Shown here piece by piece: positions 12,045-24,346 of a stretch of 64,000 nucleotides of DNA. The translations under genes and the position numbers were made by a program. The notes below the pieces were generated by a model that saw only the letters and a program-made list of their open reading frames with translations, was not told the DNA's origin and did no database searches. The number at the start of each line of letters is the position of its first letter. Position 1 is the first letter of the stretch. This DNA is from Vicia villosa (taxonomy: Eukaryota; Streptophyta; Magnoliopsida; Fabales; Fabaceae), in the NCBI RefSeq assembly GCF_029867415.1, contig NC_081186.1, positions 104,196,753 through 104,260,752 of the forward strand, in the 5' to 3' direction.

Positions 12045-13700
12045 AATTACTTTTATATATGTTATAAATTATTTTCATTTACTAAAACAATTCATAAGCA
12101 ATAAGTTTAAAATAATTATAAAAAATATCATAATTTATTTAGATTAAATCTCTCAAATAGTATCACAAAACTAACAACAATAAATAAACTCATATAAAAT
12201 CATCCAAAAAGACTCATAGTTACAAATATCGGCAACAATAAAATGTGTCTTATTAAACTGATTTATTGATTATTATGTAGAAGCTATTATAAATAAAAAA
12301 TTGGTGATTTTGTTTAAATACCAAACTTCATCATATTTGAGTAAACAATCATTTGTTAGAAATTAAAATGTCTACTTTATAAATATAGTTGTTATGATTG
12401 AAAAATAAAGGCTCAATTATCACATTTACACAAAACAAGACACAAAAGCCAAACAACAAACAAGATGACAGATAATGTTTTTAGACTAGGCCGGTGTTTC
12501 ATTAGCTTCATCACTAACTATGAGTGTGATGCGCATAATGTAGGATCATGAATAATCTATGAATCTTAGTAATTTGTACTCTGAAAATATAATTTAAGAA
12601 ATTGAAAAGTAAAAGAAATTTTTTTAAAAAGCCAATATTTTAACTATTTATCTAGTTTGAAAGATATTTAATGAAAAAAATTGATGAATGTCATTATTAT
12701 AAATTGATTATCATTATAAAAAAATTGTTAATTTATCATATCAACCATTTATTTATATTAATATATAAAAATAAATAAGCATTATCGATTGAAATTGAAT
12801 TCTATACGCGAAGTTTACACCATTTAACTCAACTAAAATATATATGTTAAATTTATAGATTTGATTCGTCGAACATGTTCATTTTATCCAATTTTTTTTT
12901 TACAAACAGATCGAAATTTTAGATTCATACTCTCTAATGTATTTTCTCTAACTGTAATATTTGCGAGGGTAGACATCCCTTAAGTTTTTACAGACAGGCA
13001 TTGTTCGACCTTCTTTTTTCCAAGGCGACCAATATTTAATGCCTGCATCATCATTGGTATCTCACACTCCACTTTTTACACGCCGAACATGTTTGTTTGT
13101 CATTACTAAATTGAATTATCTCTCATCTTATAAATTAAATCAAATTATTTTATTTATTTAATAATTATTTATCTAATTTATATAATAAATTAAATATATT
13201 AACTATTCAATTAATTTAAAAAGTAATTTTTTATCATAAAATAAACATGAAATTACTTTGAATTTCAAGTCACAAAACTCAAATTCAATATGATTGATAG
13301 TTATCAACATTGTCGCTAACCACTAACTTACATTCCAATTCAATGGATATTTTCTATATCTCCATCTCACCCAATCAAATAATATCCTCTCTTAAATCTA
13401 TTGTTTTCACTTGTGTGGTTTTAAGGAGAGTTAAGAATATGTTTGGATGGAGAGTTCCGGTAGAAAATGATGAGTTACTTTTATTTTTAAATTTTAAGTT
13501 ACTATAAAATAATTTTTAAATTTAAGATACTATAAAATGATTTTTAAAATGAATTAAGTGAGATTGATTTGTTATATGATTAATAAAAAAATTTAAGTCA
13601 GATTGAGTTATGGTAAACTCTAATTCTATTAGGATATTAGAGTTTGTTAATTCATTCAGATCATTTTTCATTTATATCCCCACATATCTTAATTCTCATA
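12042..13700. other. Intergenic AT-rich DNA, nothing identified
   Basis: No coding region, RNA gene or element ends recognised on either strand. Confidence 0.5.
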
Positions 13701-13701
13701 G

Positions 13702-13860
13702 TGTTGGGTATGAGAAAGTATATTGAAAATAAATTCAAGTCTCATATTAATTAAAGAAGGAGCTTGTAAAAGGTATATATAGAGTGACATCTCTCTCGCC
13801 TTACAAACCAGTTTTATATAAATAAGTTAGACTCAGTCACAATTCTAATATGGTATCAAG
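13702..13860 (+). mobile_element. Short LTR (about 147 bp) followed by a primer-binding site
   Basis: It begins TGTTGGGTATGAGAAAG, holds a tatatatagag TATA-like box near 13771, and is followed by TGGTATCAAGAGCC at 13851, which matches the initiator tRNA-Met primer site of copia and small TRIM-like elements. The reading direction is opposite to the gag relic downstream, so the two need not be one element. Confidence 0.5.
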
Positions 13861-14579
13861 AGCCTAGTTAAACCATGTTCATGTCATATATTATCCGATG
13901 TGAAATAATTAACACGCTCTCTCACGTCCACGACTAGAAATTTGGAGCATGGGTATAAATGGTGGGTGGTCTGATAGCGGAATCATGATAGCTATTGACC
14001 CAACACATCTTAAACTTGGCTTTGATAGGGTTCTTGGACAACCACAATGGTCCTCGGCCAACCATTCAAAAGGAGTTTTTTAGTCAATCTAGAACCTTTT
14101 CATCACAATAAAGCTAGCTTACAGATGATTACAGGCAATCCTAGTATTGCTTGTAGAATCTATGTTCTATTAACGGTGATATTGGTGGTCTGAGGTCTGT
14201 CTCATTTGGGTGGAGCATTGTAGAGTGGGTTCTTTTTCTTAGACTTGTGTTTTTCGTTAGCTTGCTAGTTATTTTTTTCCTTGGTAGTTTTTTATGCTTA
14301 TTCCTGACTGGTTTTTTTTTTCTAGGCACTTTTTTGTGATATTAATATATTTGATTTCTTGTATATTGTTGGATTTTTAAACCCTTACTTTTTCATATTA
14401 ATATATTTATTATTTTTTCTTTTAAAAAATTATTGTAATTATGTAGAGAATAATTATAAATGGAAATAGCTGATGGCGCATTAAAGGTTTAGTTGAGATG
14501 GTGAATGTTGGATGGTTATTGAGATAAAGTTTGTTGAAAGCGAAAAAGATACTCCTTTTGTTAATTTAGGGTGAACCTA

Positions 14580-15710
14580 ATATGGTAAGTGTCATTGACT
14601 GCTTCTTCAAAGTGTTTTTAGTGATAGTCGTCATCAATGTTGTCATGGGTAAAGATTTGTGTCATATTTGTCTTTTTAAAGTATGAGAGAAACCCATGTT
14701 TCTTGAATCACACCTCTATGGTGTGACCCAGATTGTTGGAGTTTGTGTAGATTTTAACTCCACCACCTCTACCAATAAGGTAGTTTCTTGGACTGTAGTT
14801 TGTTAGGCGACCTCTGTTGTAGGGTTTGTTGAGATGAGCAGAGAGATTGTCTTTTTTAAGGGGACTAATGTGTTATCTCGTTGTATGAGCATGGAAAAAA
14901 CTTTGTTGATGTGTAGGAGTGGGTGCATTAGCATAATCTAGAATCGGCTGAGAGCGTATTGCTCGTTCAATCTTTTGAGGAAATGAATAACATAGTCATT
15001 TTCCTGGTATTCTTTGATGATGGACATGGGTTGACATGCACATTTGATGTTGCAGCTGCAAGAATAGGATAGAAGATTTTGATTTCTCACCATAGCTTCT
15101 TGAGAGTGGTGAAAATATTGAGTGATGTGTTGGTCTTCTTGCTTAAGGTAATTTTTTTTTGAAGATTTGATGTGTGAAATATTTCACTTTGGTGGTACTA
15201 ATCTTGAAGTTTTTTTCATATTTTTTGCGATGTGTCAATCTAAAGGAAACTTTCAAGGATTTCGACTTCAATTGAGTTTATAATCCACACCATTACCATT
15301 GTATTGCAACAATCCCAAGCTATTGATGACCGATATGAACTTTTTGGGCAAATTGGGGCTCCATCTATGACCATTATTTTGTTCTTTGAACAAAGTGTTA
15401 CTTTGACAAATTGTGGCCAAGAATGATAGTTTGAGTTATTTAGTGATAGAAAGACAATAATGATGGCAATGTTATCGCTAGAGGGCATATAAAAAAAATC
15501 AATCATATAAGTTTGATAGCTTTGATTAGGGTTTAGTTTTGTAACGGTGGTGTTGATGGGGCCATTGGTGATAGATAAGGGTGTTGGTTACGGTGGGCAT
15601 GATGAAGATATTGATTTTGGTGGTGGAGAGGGTAGTTCGATGTATATGGCACTATCAGTAGTAGACACCGGCGAAGAAGAAAAAACAAGGATAATGAGAG
15701 ATTTGATTAA
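14580..15710 (-). pseudogene. Ty1-copia gag relic
   Basis: The clearest part is the open frame 15240-15506 (-), reading NNSNYHSWPQFVKVTLCSKN and then ICPKS...CNTMVMVWIINSI. This is the diagnostic start of plant copia Gag (LNGSNYxxWxxxMxxAL followed by CNxMVxxW). Lower on the same strand, TTLKKLW and related pieces appear in other frames between stops, so the copy is frameshifted and dead. Upstream coding (15520-15710) is proline/serine-rich with stops. No matching pol was found nearby. Confidence 0.65.
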
Positions 15711-15949
15711 ACTTTGATGAAAATGAAAAAAAAACGATAGTCTAGAATTGTGAACCAAAAGGAAAATAGGATAAAAAAGAAATCTACAATATCAATAATT
15801 GATTCTTAGACTTTAAAAGCCAGTGACATGTATATTATATAGGCCCAACCACAATAACTATGGAAAATAATAACATAATTATGGAAAATAATAACAGAAT
15901 TATATCGTTACTCCAAATCGTTTTTGTTTATCTATTACTTAAATAAGTG

Positions 15950-16381
15950 ATTTTCACACCTTTTCTTTTTGTCTTTTTTGTGATTTCGTGGGCCATCGCT
16001 TGTTTTGATTTCCCATATTTCTGTGGTGTATTTTGATTTCTCGTCTTTGTGCGGGTATTTTGTTTTTCCGTTTTTGTGCGGTGTTCATTTGTTTCAGGTT
16101 AAAAGATTAGTTTCGATCTAGTGCAGATTCAATCAATGACTTTGGTGTCGTCAACACTACAGATCCGGAAGCATGAATATTTCGGACATCTCAATACAGT
16201 CAATATATTAATATTTGTAGGTATATGCAATTTGTCGTTTTATGCTATTAACATAGATGTTGTGGATTTGTTCGCAGATTCATCATTTTTGTTTTTGGCG
16301 ATTTTGAATTTGTATTGCAACGATGTACTCTATCGATTTGAATGAATGAATATCATTTATTTTCTGTAAAAAAAAAAAAAA
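15950..16381 (+). mobile_element. Possible LINE 3' end with poly(A) tail
   Basis: The stretch ends gaatgaatatcatttatttt followed by ctgt and about 14 A's (16367-16381). That pattern is common at plant LINE 3' ends. No reading frame was recognised and no flanking target duplication was found, so this is tentative. Confidence 0.35.
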
Positions 16382-16600
16382 TCATATGATCATCATTAAA
16401 TTTTTTTTTCAAAGTTCTTAAAAAAAATTATAAATATTTATATACTTTAACTCTATTATAAAAAAAATTTAAAAACATTGAAGTCAGGAAAGTGGGCCAA
16501 GTTCTGTACGGAAACTAAAAATTTCAAAGCTATGGAAATTACCAAACACACGCCTAGTGGAAGTGAAGTTTTAGAATAGAAAACAAAAAAATAAAAAAGA

Positions 16601-16673
16601 CACGCCCAGTGGGACTCGAACCCACAATCGCTTGATTAGAAGTCAAGCGCCTTATCCATTAGGCCATGGGCGC
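16601..16673 (-). tRNA. tRNA-Arg(TCT)
   Basis: Read on the minus strand, 73 nt fold into a full cloverleaf. The acceptor pairs GCGCCCA with TGGGCGT (one G-U at the end). The D arm is GCCTAATGGATAAGGC. The anticodon stem CTTGA/TCAAG closes the loop CTTCTAA, giving anticodon TCT. The T arm is GTGGG/CCCAC around TTCGAGT. The discriminator base is G, there is no intron, and no CCA is encoded, as expected for a nuclear gene. The internal A and B boxes are intact, so RNA polymerase III transcription is plausible. Confidence 0.95.
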
Positions 16674-16689
16674 TTGTGTTGTTAAATGC

Positions 16690-17101
16690 ATCGTCTGTTT
16701 TCAATATATATATTTAAAATGTGTAAAGTAGTATAATGATGGCTCAATTTTTAAAGACCTTCATTCATGTAATAATTTAAACCAGCATAACTATAATTCA
16801 ATATATTGTGTGTATATGCATGACACAAATATGCCTCAATTCAATATTTATTTGATTCACAGTCTCACTAAATATTTTAACTATCTAAATGCATGTCTTT
16901 GTGAGTGACACAATAAATATTAGGATTACTCTTTTCACAATACAATGAAGAACTCTACACAACTCTCTCATCGGAAATACTCTAGTAGCATAAAACAAAT
17001 TTGTAACAAAATATTTTTACTAACTGATTATCAATATAAAATATATTTTAGCGACACAACGAAAAACTAAACATGAAAGAGATTTATTTTTGTAACTTAC
17101 C
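16690..17101. other. Intergenic DNA, nothing identified
   Basis: Lies between the tRNA gene and the hAT-type element; AT-rich with no recognisable feature. Confidence 0.5.
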
Positions 17102-17109
17102 ATTTCGGT

Positions 17110-17803
17110 TAGGGGTGTTCATTGGTTCGGGTAAATCCGAACCAAACCAGAATCCGAACCAAATCATGGTGTTTGGGTTTGATATTTTTTCAGTTCGGGC
17201 AAGAACCGAACCAAACCAATGAAATCCAATGATAATCGGTTCGGGCATCGGATTTTCAATTTTCTACCCGCAAACCCAACCCAAACCAACCATAATTAAT
17301 TATCATGAAAATTACTATGAAGCATTCAACTTCAATAAGAAAAAAATAAAATGTTGTGTGTGGACAAGTTATACTATTTTAATTTGTTATTAGAAAATTG
17401 ATAGTGTAATATGATAAATGAACATAAAGTTATGAAACATATTTATTATCAATTAATTCAAGTGACTAGTTATAGATTTAAAAGTCTTAATCTTAGATAT
17501 TTTTGAATCTATTAGAGAATTTTTTTTATTATAATATTTAAATTTGAACACTATTAATATTATATTTTTTATAATATTATGAAAAATTAATTTTTGTAAA
17601 TAAGTTATTTTTTAAAAATATTTTTGCATTTTTTATCTACCCGATCAATCCAACCCAAACCACCTGTTGTTTCTCGGATCGGTTCGGTTTGGGCTTTGTC
17701 GCAAAAATTTGTAAATCCAATCCAAACCAATCCATTTAATTTTAATCGGTTTGGGTATCGAATTCTCTCAAAACCGAACTAAACCGGCCCGCGAACACCC
17801 CTA
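17110..17803. mobile_element. Non-autonomous hAT-type element (694 bp), 8-bp TSD
   Basis: Termini TAGGGGTGTTC and GAACACCCCTA are perfect inverted repeats, and the element is flanked by atttcggt on both sides (17102-17109 and 17804-17811). An 8-bp target duplication with TAGGG ends fits the hAT superfamily. Just inside the ends are short-period repeats of ttcggtt/gaaccaaacc; the middle is AT-rich and non-coding. Confidence 0.85.
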
Positions 17804-17843
17804 ATTTCGGTCTAAATAAAACAATCTTATAGTAATTCATAGT

Positions 17844-18800
17844 AATAGGGTTGTTCATGCAATAGTTTATAAAAAAAACTGAACTGAACTGTTTTGGACT
17901 GGGTCAAGATTCGGTCCAATCCACTTTCGGCCCAATTGATCTTGGGGGCCCAAACTGTTTCATAGCCCCTGAAGAGCCAAGATTGCTCGTCTATCCTTTG
18001 CTCGGCATAAAACACCCCTCGAGCTGTCGGGCGCTCGGCATGGATGCTCCCCGCTAGCATCCTCTCTGCCGAGGACCCTGCTCTCCGCGAGCATCCTCTC
18101 CGCCGAGGACCCTGCTCCTCGTAGGGCTTTTCTCATATCCAACCCCCCGAATAACGCAGAGTCCACGAGACCCTAAAAGACCGCGTCTCCCTTAAACTTT
18201 GGAGCGGTTAACCAGGACAGAGGGCACTCACGCACCTCCGATATTTCCGTCCAGGAAACCTGGCAGTCTCCTAATTGGGCCTGGGTGTCCAGCCCAAATA
18301 GCGAGATCATGGCCCAGCGCTGGGGGCTATAAATACCCTCTTTCACTAGAGGGTCAGGTATTCACTTCTTTCTAACCTTTAGCTTGTACTTGCACTCCTT
18401 TGCTCGTCTTTTCACTTTGGCAACGGAGTACCTTGCAGGTACACCCCCCCTTTCACTTCACGAAGACCCAGCATCCGAGCAGGCCTTGACGATCCTTCTG
18501 ATCAGGTACGATCACGAACCAAACTAAATCTTAATTAAAATTTACTTAAAATGAAATAAACTGTTTCAATTTACTAAAAATCAAACTAAATTAAAATTAT
18601 TGATTTAATATACCGTTTCGAAATTTTGAACTATACCGAACCGTTATAAGATAATTTATTTAAAACCAAACTATTCATAACCGTTAAATTATTTTAATTT
18701 TTTTAATAAAAAGATTAACTTGTTTTAAGTATTTTTCATTTAAATTTTGGTTCAATTCGAATTCAATTTTAGTCCGATTCATTTTCAAAACTCTATTCCA
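17844..18800. mobile_element. Possible decayed relative of the hAT-type elements, interrupted by a solo LTR
   Basis: The left part, tagggttgttcatgcaatag, and the flanking gaaccaaac-like repeats on both sides of the inserted LTR resemble the family at 17110. The right terminus could not be located, so limits are approximate. Confidence 0.35.
17890..18514 (+). mobile_element. Solo LTR (625 bp), same family as 7100-7698
   Basis: It starts TGTTTTGGACTGGGTC and ends TACGATCA. Flanks are tgaac (17885-17889) and cgaac (18515-18519), a 5-bp target duplication with one substitution. It shares the tccgatatttccg, aggaaacctggcagtctcct and gagggtcaggtattca blocks with the first copy. It has a small internal tandem duplication of about 34 bp (agcatcctct...gccgaggacc, about 18056-18122) that the first copy lacks. 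No internal retroelement sequence adjoins it. Confidence 0.8.
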
Positions 18801-20170
18801 TATTTTATCTTACATTCCTAATTTTCTAACGGAATATTCCTCAAGATCTATCAAGTTATCAACAAAAAAAAAAAAAAATGTATAGTGACGTATAATAATT
18901 AGAAAGTGATACACAAAACTAAAGATAATTTTATTCCTCAAAACAATGCTTATTGTAGAATAGGTACACCTACTACGTATACGTACCATCTAAAGATTTT
19001 GAAAACACTACAATGACAAATATCTAAAAGGACGTTGTAACTTGTAATGAAATATTCAAAACCTTACAACGGTATAATTCCCAAACGCAATTTCCTACCG
19101 TATTATTTTTTCTTCAAAGACGTTGTCTAGTTTATTTATTAATTGGGAACATTTCTTTTGACAATGCTTTTTTTCCTTTATTCTTTCTTTTTCTTTTTGT
19201 CCGAATCTTTTTATTCACCAACATAATCCATAAATCAAACGTGTAATATTAATAATTAATATGACACACCAAGTCAAATATTAAAACTAGTTAGAATTTA
19301 GGGGTGTTAAATGAGTATATCCGTCCTATTTAGACTTGTCACGTAAAAGTCAGAAAAAAAGAGACCGAGGCAAACATTATTAACGGTGCGACTTAAAATC
19401 TTATCTTGTCCCACAAAAAAAAATAAATGTGGAGCAAAGCAAGTCCATAGGTATTGTACCTTTTAAGCTTAAAAAATATAAATTTTTATGTTAATACTTG
19501 AGACCGAAAAAAAACGGGCGGAAAAGAGTAACCATATTTGAGGATGCCCGTCCAAAATCTTAGTCTACTGTAAAAAATTACGGATAAAACGGACATGCTG
19601 GACGGATTGAACTCGTTTCGCTACCCTAAATTGAAGCTAGTGGTAATTAACAAAACGAATTACTACTAATTACGAAAATGAAGATATTAGAGAATCTTAA
19701 CACGCTAATTAATCAATTAATGTGGTACATACATAGCATAGATTAATTATGCAGAGGAAGTGGTCAAGAAGGGCTCTGAATGATTAAGATTTAGATGATG
19801 GTGATAGTGGAAGATGACATAAACGTATCAACGGACATAATTATTGACAATTTGCACTTTTAAAACTTACTATAAACAATGTTACTAATCAAGTATTAAT
19901 GTTTAAATTGGTCATAACAACTAATTTGACAAACACAAAACGTGTATTTCTACTTCCTTTTTCTCCTTAAACTATCTGCATTTTCATCACACCATGAAGA
20001 AACATTCACAAATTTTCTATTTTTCAAAATACATTAATTATTGCTTTTGATCCTCAAAAACTAGATTTTTGTTGTAATAAAACTATCACATCTTTTACAA
20101 TAAAAATAAAAATTAAATTTTAAACTTGAGTCGAGTCTAATCCAACCTTACAAAATTATAAATAATTGTA
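18800..20170. other. Intergenic DNA; one weak element candidate
   Basis: No gene is visible. At about 19300-19630 a left end taggggtgttaaatg and a right end ctaccctaaatt loosely recall the hAT-type termini, but no target duplication matches. A cactacaatgacaaatatc stretch near 19005 recalls a CACTA end, with no partner found. Confidence 0.35.
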
Positions 20171-20179
20171 AGCTAATAC

Positions 20180-20723
20180 TAGGGGTGGCAAAATGGGTCG
20201 TGGCCCGCGGGGCCGACCCGCCACCCGCCAAAAAATAGCGGGTTGGGTTGGGATTTTAGGCCCGCCGCTCGCCAAAGCTCGCCCCGCAAAAACCCGCCGC
20301 CCGCCATACCCGCCCCGCCAAAAGCCCGCCGCCCGCCAAAACCCGCCTCTCCTCCAAAACTCACTCTTTTTTTAGTTAATTCTAGTAATTTTAATTCTTG
20401 ATGGTTTATTTTATACATTTATTTATAATTATATGTAATATTTTTTTAAGTAAATTTGTTAAAAAGTTGCTTTTATAAAAAATTGTTTTAAAAAATAAGT
20501 GAAAAGTTTAATTAAAAGGTAAAAAAAGCCTATTAATCTATTAAAAAAATATAAATAAAAATAGGCGGGTAAGCCCGCCACCCGCCAACCCGCCATCTTG
20601 GCGGGGCGGGCATGACTTTTATGCCCATTTTACTTGGCGGGCATGCCCGCCCCGCTCGTTTTTTGGCGGGCATAAGGCGGGGTGGGCGGCGGGCGGGGCG
20701 GGCGGCCCGTTTTGCCACCCCTA
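20180..20723. mobile_element. Non-autonomous hAT-type element (544 bp), 8-bp TSD
   Basis: Ends TAGGGGTGGCAAAA and TTTTGCCACCCCTA are perfect 14-bp inverted repeats, flanked by gctaatac on both sides (20172-20179 and 20724-20731). Inside each end lies about 120-190 bp of GC-rich short-period repeats (cccgcc/ggcggg), against an AT-rich centre. It carries no coding capacity; the open frames in the GC-rich parts are products of the repeats. Confidence 0.9.
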
Positions 20724-20730
20724 GCTAATA

Positions 20731-21011
20731 CTCCCTCCGTCCCAAAATATAAGAGAAAAAAATGCATTTTTCTTGTTCCAAAATATAAGAGAAAAAATCA
20801 TCTTTCATTTCTATCAAGATAAAATTAAATGCAAATTGCATTTAACTTACATTCTCTCTCATCATTTCCATAACCAACAACCAATTAGAATTTTTTAAAA
20901 TTTTTCTAAAACACTTTATTTCAAGAAAATCATAAGTCAAATGAGTGTGTTATTACTTTTCTTAATAAGCGTGATTTTGTTTTTTTCTCTTATAATTTGG
21001 GACGGAGGGAG
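20731..21011. mobile_element. Stowaway-type MITE (281 bp), TA target
   Basis: Termini CTCCCTCCGTCCCAAAATAT and its near-inverse at the right (tttgggacggagggag) are the standard Stowaway/Tc1-mariner signature, flanked by TA on each side (20729-20730 and 21012-21013). The terminal inverted repeats match over about 30 bp with one or two mismatches. It directly abuts the right target duplication of the hAT-type element. Confidence 0.9.
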
Positions 21012-23758
21012 TACGTTCTCACCTATATTCAATAAATCCAAAAATTTTTTTTTTTTTTTATATACAGAATTAGAGGTAGTATTTGTCTAGACCCATTCAA
21101 TGTATGGTTTTTAATTCACATCTTTTACCTAAAAAATTAGACATCTAGAGTGTCATCCAAGTGAACTAACAGTGACAACCTAATAGCTCTCACCCAAATA
21201 ATAATAGTCTAATGGCATGAGTCTAATAGGTCTCACATAAATAATGATGATTAGATAGATCAAGAACCAAAAGAATATGTATCATATGGAGTAAACATGC
21301 TCAATTACATGAAAGTCCAGTCACGTTATTGTATAGGATTATTCTTGTTTGTTTTTATGTTTTTGCCAATTTGAGTGTATATGTTAGAGTTTGTTTGCTA
21401 ACTTATAATTTGCTTATCATTCAATATTTGCGTGTTTGTATTTTATTCGCATTTGAGTTGTATTGTATCCGATTCGGCTATTTTAGCATTGTACCATTAA
21501 GACCCTTCATTACTCAATAAAATTAGAGAGTTGATCCATGATAGTATTCCTTTTTTAGTCTAACAAATTGCTCTTTTGTCGTTTCATCAGATGTGGCTTG
21601 AATCACAATTTAGAACTCTTAGATCAAGATTATGAGTGACTTGATTCGAATTAAGTGGTAAATATGATTCGAATCAGGAACCATGTAAAAATTGGGATTT
21701 ACCTCTGGATGATTTAATTCAAATAAAAAAATAATCCTAATTTGAATCAAAGGTCTCCATGAAGCTAAATTTGGGCTCTGTTTAAATTGAATCGAATTAG
21801 GAATTTAACTTGACTTGAATCACAATATCTTGTGACTTGAATCATGATTTCTTCTTGACTTGAATCATAGCTTGACAAATCTAATTTTTCATCTTAGATT
21901 TAAATAGTTGTTTCTTTGATCCAACAACAAAAGAGTGAAACTATGTGGGTGAAACCCATAGAGAAAAAAATAACAATTTGTCCTCTCTTATTTACTTTTT
22001 CTATTCTTAGAACAACCTCTTATTTAAGTGCTAATGCTTGTTAGATTCACTTATTTTTGATGCATTTTGTTCATGTGCAATTTATTGTTGTTTTGAGTGA
22101 ATTAGAGAGTGAGTTGATTAATCTTGCAGTATTTCATGATTAATCAAGCTCATGATATCAATCAATATCCAAGATCCATTTATCTAAAAATTAGAGAGAA
22201 CCTTGTGTGTGTGTACGTCTTTCACCTACATCTAATTCCTTGATTAACAACTTGTGAATAAGAGTGTTTATGAGATTCCTTAGCATTGTCCATCATTGTC
22301 ATCCTTGGTAACTTTTCATTATTATGGACCTTCATCTCTAAAGATTGAGTATTGAGGGAGATTAGTGGTACATTAGCGTATCTAATATTTTTGTGTGAAG
22401 TTTGTTGTTTGTAACAGGTGCAAGTATGATTTCTCAAATGGCATTTGGATTTTATTGGTATCTATCAAGAAGAGAGTTTCACTATACTCCATAGAATATT
22501 TTGACAAAGCCTCGTACAAATTCTTCGTAAGGCGGAGATAGAAGATGTCCAACTTCGGTGAGATTGTAGAAAGGCTGGTCGCAAACAAAGTTGGGAGTTG
22601 TCCAATCAACGCTTAGCTAATGACAATCGCTCAGGCAAGAAATCAGTGAGATCAGGTGGATTACAACACACGAATACTTGGAGCAGGTTATCATGGGTAA
22701 CAAGGTTATTATATTAATATCTTAGGGGATCTTTTTTTGTTAACCGTGTGAGTATTTGCATCAAAAGAGGGAGTTATCGTGTGATAGTCTGTTGTAATCA
22801 AAATGCTTGTATCAAACTTATCAAAATAGTGAAAGATCGTGATTTTTTTGTGGTGGTTCTTTAACAACATTGAAGAGTGGAATAGGAAAAGCAAGGACGA
22901 ACGCTGAACCATTATTTATCTTTGTGTATCTTTTCCTTCTTCCTTTACCTACTTTAATTTTCTAGCATTCATTAATATTGCTATCGCGTTAGTGCATTAT
23001 TGCATTGTTCTATATCATTTAGGCTAAACCTTGCTTATGGAGATTTAATGTGTAAGCTTAGGTCTGCTTTGCTTTGATCTTATTGGATTATCAAAAAGTC
23101 AATAATGTCTTGAATGAACATCTATATAAAGTATTTTTTTTCAATCGTTTTGTTTAAAGCGACTTTGGTTATCTTGTAATTGACTTGCACAAGAAGAAAT
23201 CAAATTCTAAGTGATATCTTGCAATATTTAAATTGGTTTAATTTATTGAGATGCTTTCAAGCTCTCTTATTGTTGTGTTTTGCTTCCGGGTTTCTTAAAA
23301 TCTCTAATTTTGTTTAAGGGGCCTACTTTGTTTTTTGAAATTGTCTCTTAGGAGTTAAGTCTTTTCAACCCCCCTCTAGAAATCTTTGTGTCCATATTCT
23401 CACCGAACATTACATAGTCTAATAAGTAAGAAATTCAGTATGAACACATCGATCAAAAACCATATTGTGGCTCAGAATCTATTCTTGGAATCATTCGAAA
23501 TGTCAAGGTGGAATATATTGTTCCACACACCGATAACTAGTATGGCTCGTAATTTCAACTCAATCTAATTTGGTTATTAGTTACACATACATATAACACT
23601 TCTTTCGATATGATCTCAATAATTACTTTAGTAAAGATAACAACATATTTAAGTACCTCGAACAGAGACACTAAAAACAAGGAGTTCACCCATCTTCCCC
23701 CGAGTATGATCATTGAAGTCGTTTCACTTAAACCTGATTATATTTTGTATTACTTTGG
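21012..23758. other. Probable decayed LTR-retroelement sequence, no gene
   Basis: From 21590 to 21880 the motif gacttgaatca/gattcgaat recurs at least six times in variant form, as in some copia LTRs. Near 23355 an aacccccctctag block follows a gttaagtcttttc stretch, also retroelement-like. No gag or pol frame and no clean termini were found; the open frames here look like chance. Confidence 0.35.
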
Positions 23759-23766
23759 CATCAAAC

Positions 23767-24338
23767 TAGGCATGACAACGGGGCGGGTCGGAGACGATTT
23801 TTACCTCCTCCAAACCCAAACCCGAATCCCCAATCAATCCCCGTTACCCGCCCCAAACCCAAACGGGGATGGGGAATTAAAACCCAAACCCGTCCTTAAC
23901 GGGTTCGGGTTAGGTTCGGGTATCCCCGCCCCGCCACCATGTATTTTGTAAAATCAATTTTTTAAATAAAAATATTTACTTTTTCAAAAATCAAATTACA
24001 TTATAAATAACAAAATAAAACAATCTCAAAAAATTCCATACATATATTTCAAATATTTAAAATAATAAATACAAATCAAATTATTAAAACATTAGCCACA
24101 TATTTAATAATATAAATTATGAAATATAAATAACAATGTACATATTGAAATAAAGGGGCGGGTTCGGGGACGGGTTCGGGGTGGGTACTAGTGTCTCCAT
24201 TACCCGACCCATCCCCATGTTTTCTAATCGGGGAAAACCCAAACCCGAACCCAAACCCAGTCAAAGCGGGTTTTCCCCGTCAGCTTCGGGACGGGTTCGG
24301 ATGGGTACCCGTGGGTCTGGGTTTTATTGCCATGTCTA
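23767..24338. mobile_element. Non-autonomous hAT-type element (572 bp), 8-bp TSD
   Basis: Termini TAGGCATGACAA and TTGCCATGTCTA are inverted repeats with two mismatches, flanked by catcaaac on both sides (23759-23766 and 24339-24346). Subterminal regions are GC-rich repeats of cccaaacccg/cgggttcggg; the centre (23940-24150) is AT-rich. It is non-coding. Confidence 0.9.
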
Positions 24339-24346
24339 CATCAAAC

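Noticed and set aside
11885..12067. Open frame with long Tyr-Ile run
   Set aside because: Produced by the (TA)n microsatellite.
18999..19140. Possible CACTA transposon end (cactacaatgac)
   Set aside because: No second inverted end and no 3-bp target duplication could be matched.
20179..20718. Gly/Arg/Pro-rich open frames on both strands
   Set aside because: They come from the GC-rich subterminal repeats of the hAT-type element.
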